A DNA stretch of 64,000 nt, from contig CAAGBN010000064.1 of NCBI GenBank assembly GCA_900768075.1, positions 1-64,000 on the forward strand, read 5' to 3'. The notes beneath the pieces were generated by a model. That model was not told the DNA's origin. It did not search any database and worked only from the letters and a program-made list of their open reading frames with translations. Source of the stretch: Clostridia bacterium (GTDB lineage: Bacteria; Bacillota; Clostridia; Oscillospirales; Acutalibacteraceae). Below, in pieces: positions 61,775 through 64,000 of the stretch. Made by a program: the position numbers and the translations under genes. How positions within the stretch are numbered: the stretch's first letter is position 1; each line of letters opens with the position of its first letter.

Positions 61775-62569
61775 ATGCTTGGTTTTATCGGTACAGGTAA
61801 TATGGCTACGGCCATAATCAAAGGTGTTCTTGCTTCAGATATGCTCAAGGGTGAGGATATTGCAATATACGATATCGCCACTGAAAAAGCACAGGCTCTC
61901 GCTTCAGAATACGGCTTGAATGTGCTCTGCAGTGAAAATGAAATTGCAGATAAATGTGATAAGGTTGTGCTTAGCGTAAAGCCAAATGTTTTCCCGTCAC
62001 TCCTTAGTAAGATTGACAGTGAGCTTAAAGAAAAAAATCCGCTGATTATTTCTATTGCGGCAGGAAAGACTATTGAGTTTATCTCAGGCTGTCTTTCTTA
62101 TGATGCTAAAATTGTCAGGGTTATGCCTAACATTAACGCTAAGGTCGGTGCTGCTGTGTCTGCTTATTGCGGTAAGGGTAATGTTTCAGAGACTGAGCTT
62201 GATTTTGTGAAAGAGCTTTGTGAAAGCTTCGGTATTGCTGTGAATATAGAAGAGAAACTCTTCTCGGTTTATAGCGCAATCGGTGGCTGCAGCCCTGCTT
62301 TTGCATATATGTTTATAGACTCACTTGCAAGAGGCGCTGTCAAAAACGGTATGCCAAAAGATATTGCTCTTGAGGTTGCTGCAGGGGCAGTTCTCGGCAG
62401 TGCAAAGATGATTCTTGAAAGTCAGGAGCATCCCTGGCAGTTGGTTGATCAGGTCTGCTCACCCGGAGGCACTACTATTGAGGGTGTTACTTCACTGCAG
62501 AACGACGGCTTTGAGGCGGCAGTTATGGATGCAGTGCAGGCTGCTGTTGACAAGGATAAAAGATTATAA
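61775..62569 (+). CDS. proC: Pyrroline-5-carboxylate reductase
   Basis: 264 residues. N-terminal Rossmann motif GFIGTGNMATAIIKG, VVLSVKPNVFPSLL, and RVMPNINAKVGAAVSAY. The C-terminal signature is EHPWQLVDQVCSPGGTTIEGVTSLQNDGFEAAVMDAVQAA. It makes proline from pyrroline-5-carboxylate with NAD(P)H. GAGGAGGAAT precedes the ATG. The tight link to mscL (three bases) hints at osmotic stress expression (inference), since proline is a compatible solute. Confidence 0.95.
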   Translation: MLGFIGTGNMATAIIKGVLASDMLKGEDIAIYDIATEKAQALASEYGLNVLCSENEIADKCDKVVLSVKPNVFPSLLSKIDSELKEKNPLIISIAAGKTIEFISGCLSYDAKIVRVMPNINAKVGAAVSAYCGKGNVSETELDFVKELCESFGIAVNIEEKLFSVYSAIGGCSPAFAYMFIDSLARGAVKNGMPKDIALEVAAGAVLGSAKMILESQEHPWQLVDQVCSPGGTTIEGVTSLQNDGFEAAVMDAVQAAVDKDKRL

Positions 62570-62576
62570 GTTTATA

Positions 62577-62609
62577 GAGAGTTGAAGCTTATGTTCAGCT
62601 CTCTTTTTT
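62577..62609 (+). terminator. Intrinsic terminator of mscL-proC
   Basis: GAGAGTTGAA (62577-62586) pairs with TTCAGCTCTC (62594-62603) with one wobble, then TTTTTTC. Confidence 0.88.
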
Positions 62610-62639
62610 CTTTGTTTTAAGTTTGTGCTGTGAGTGGGC

Positions 62640-62724
62640 AGGCGGCTCCATGAAAGCACCTGAGGTGCTTTCCGAGGGCGCTTCGCGCCCTCGTGCCGAA
62701 TTTCATTCGGCAATGGAGCCGCCT
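62640..62724. repeat. Cloverleaf-type interspersed element, copy 4
   Basis: The outer stem is AGGCGGCTCCAT (62640-62651) with ATGGAGCCGCCT (62713-62724), 12 bp perfect. Hairpin 1 is GAAAGCACC/GGTGCTTTC (62652-62672). Hairpin 2 is GAGGGCGC/GCGCCCTC, loop TTC (62674-62692). Hairpin 3 is TGCCGAAT/ATTCGGCA, loop TTC (62694-62712), nearly identical to hairpin 3 of copy 3. All arms are perfect. Confidence 0.88.
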
Positions 62725-62772
62725 TCCACCCACACATCCTGCTAAAAATAAAGTTATAATTAGCTATTACCC

Positions 62773-62800
62773 TTGACTTTTTTTCAGTAATGTTTACAAT
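62773..62800 (+). promoter_or_regulatory. Sigma-A-type promoter of the ACT-domain gene
   Basis: TTGACT (62773-62778), 16-base spacer, TACAAT (62795-62800). Confidence 0.75.
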
Positions 62801-62840
62801 ATATAATGAAATAATTTAATCGTTTAAAGGATGATAAAAA

Positions 62841-63110
62841 ATGAAAGCAATTGTAACAGTAATCGGTAAAGACAAATCAGGCATTATCGCAGAGGTATGC
62901 ACACTTCTTGCAAACGCAAAGGTTAATATCCTTGATATCAGCCAGACAGTAATGCAGGGCTTTTTCACAATGACAATGCTTATTGATCTTACTGACTCAA
63001 TCAAAGACTTCGCAACTCTCAGTGACGACCTTAAAGCTAAGGGTGAAGAAATGGGTCTTAATATCAGAATGCAGAGAGAAGATATCTTCGATCTTATGCA
63101 CAGAGTATAA
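62841..63110 (+). CDS. ACT-domain protein (UPF0237 family)
   Basis: 89 residues, a single ACT domain: VTVIGKDKSGIIAEVCTLLANAKVNILDISQTV and FFTMTMLIDLTD. These small proteins are paired with the DUF711/UPF0210 protein across Firmicutes, as here, and presumably bind an amino acid. AAAGGATG precedes the ATG. The next gene starts 18 bases later. Confidence 0.92.
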   Translation: MKAIVTVIGKDKSGIIAEVCTLLANAKVNILDISQTVMQGFFTMTMLIDLTDSIKDFATLSDDLKAKGEEMGLNIRMQREDIFDLMHRV

Positions 63111-63128
63111 GCTTGGGAGGTACCAACA

Positions 63129-64000
63129 ATGCATAATCAGAAAGAAATAATGTCAACCATCAATATGATTGACCACCAGCATCTTGATGTAAGAACTATC
63201 ACTATGGGCATTTCTCTTCTTGACTGCTGTAGCGACAGTGTTGAGGTGACAGCAAAAAAGATATATGACAAAATCACTCGTCTTGCAGAAAATCTCGTAA
63301 AAACAGGTGAGGATATCGAGCGTGAATTCGGTATTCCTATTGTTAATAAGCGTATTTCTGTAACTCCTATTTCTATAGTTGCAGCTTCCTGTAAGGAAAC
63401 AGACTATACTCCTATTGCTCAGGCCCTCGACAGAGCTGCACATAAGGTAGGCGTAAACTTCATCGGCGGTTTCTCTGCTCTTGTACACAAGGGTATGACC
63501 AACGGTGATATCAATCTTATAAATTCAATTCCCTCTGCTCTTGCAAGCACTGAGAGAGTCTGCTCAAGCGTATCAGTTGCAAGTACCAAGGCAGGTATCA
63601 ATATGGATGCCGTTGCACTTATGGGCAGAATTATCAAAAAGACAGCTAATATGACTGCTGACAAGGGTGGCTTTGGCTGTGCTAAGTTAGTTGTTTTCGC
63701 AAATGCCGTTGAGGATAACCCCTTTATGGCAGGTGCTTTCCACGGTGTCGGTGAAGCCGAATGCGTTATCAATGTCGGTGTAAGTGGCCCCGGTGTTGTG
63801 TATCACGCTCTTCAGAAATGCAAGGGCGAGCCCTTCGATGTTGTTGCAGAAACCATCAAAAAGACAGCCTTCAAGATTACCCGTATGGGTCAGCTTGTAG
63901 CTTCCGAGGCTTCAAAGAGACTCGGTGTGCCCTTTGGTATTGTTGATCTTTCTCTTGCTCCCACACCTGAAAAGGGCGATAGTGTAGCAAGAATTCTTGA
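63129..64000 (+). CDS. DUF711/UPF0210 family protein, N-terminal part (runs off the window)
   Basis: About 290 codons are visible, beginning [20 protein letters not shown]. Conserved parts include [62 protein letters not shown] and VGVSGPGVV. The family has a PFL-like fold in known structures, but its activity is not defined. It is paired with the ACT protein, GGGAGG precedes the ATG, and the stop lies beyond base 64,000. Confidence 0.9.
   Translation, partial: MHNQKEIMSTINMIDHQHLDVRTITMGISLLDCCSDSVEVTAKKIYDKITRLAENLVKTGEDIEREFGIPIVNKRISVTPISIVAASCKETDYTPIAQALDRAAHKVGVNFIGGFSALVHKGMTNGDINLINSIPSALASTERVCSSVSVASTKAGINMDAVALMGRIIKKTANMTADKGGFGCAKLVVFANAVEDNPFMAGAFHGVGEAECVINVGVSGPGVVYHALQKCKGEPFDVVAETIKKTAFKITRMGQLVASEASKRLGVPFGIVDLSLAPTPEKGDSVARIL

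Overview
The window looks like chromosomal DNA of a low-to-medium GC, anaerobic, gut-type Clostridia, most plausibly Oscillospiraceae/Ruminococcaceae in the broad sense. The evidence is the Clostridia-type ribosomal protein order with map, a KOW-domain gene, infA and rpmJ between adk and rpsM; a T-box in front of hisS-aspS; formate/glycyl-radical metabolism; many strong AGGAGG ribosome binding sites; and GTG or TTG starts. No rRNA, tRNA, CRISPR array, phage or transposase gene was found. The species cannot be fixed from sequence reading alone.

Layout. 1-7,914: distal half of the S10-spc-alpha ribosomal operon (rplF end through rplQ), closed by a terminator. 8.1-11.9 kb: secreted leucine-rich-repeat protein, an M14 peptidase on the minus strand, NUDIX hydrolase and Maf. 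12.1-18.05 kb: cell-shape cluster mreB-mreC-mreD-PBP2-minD-like, then mgsA. 18.07-21.66 kb: T-box, hisS, aspS. 21.8-27.3 kb: secreted or membrane proteins, including two LCAT-like alpha/beta hydrolases. 27.4-36 kb: rny, a RluA-type synthase, serC-serA, and a VTT membrane protein/FAD oxidoreductase/ferredoxin reductase operon. 36-38 kb: ECF sigma and anti-sigma operon. 38.0-38.5 kb: gene-free stretch with two divergent transcription units that look non-coding. 38.5-47.1 kb: SDR, TraX-like protein, a membrane-bound MerR regulator, GDPD, HAD, a third LCAT-like hydrolase and a TPM-domain protein. 47.2-50.4 kb (minus): pyruvate formate-lyase operon in which the enzyme is split into two genes. 50.5-64 kb: Na/Pi transporter, GH20, small regulators, a degenerate D,D-carboxypeptidase, an SGNH protein with eight Big_2 domains, radical SAM, mscL, proC, an ACT protein and the start of a DUF711 gene.

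Genes that work together: translation and secretion (ribosomal operon with secY); rod-shape peptidoglycan synthesis (MreBCD/PBP2); serine synthesis (serC/serA); mixed-acid fermentation (split PflB, glycyl-radical subunit, PflA); and a large set of cell-surface proteins.

Most notable observations: (1) a two-gene pyruvate formate-lyase whose glycyl-radical domain is an 80-residue stand-alone protein coupled to PflA; (2) four intergenic elements that differ in sequence but share the same cloverleaf fold (outer stem plus three hairpins); (3) a candidate ~240-nt RNA gene and a divergent ~35-nt transcript at 38.0-38.45 kb; (4) a His/Asp operon T-box whose specifier region reads GACAU, containing both an Asp and a His codon; (5) several extracytoplasmic hydrolase homologues with altered catalytic residues.
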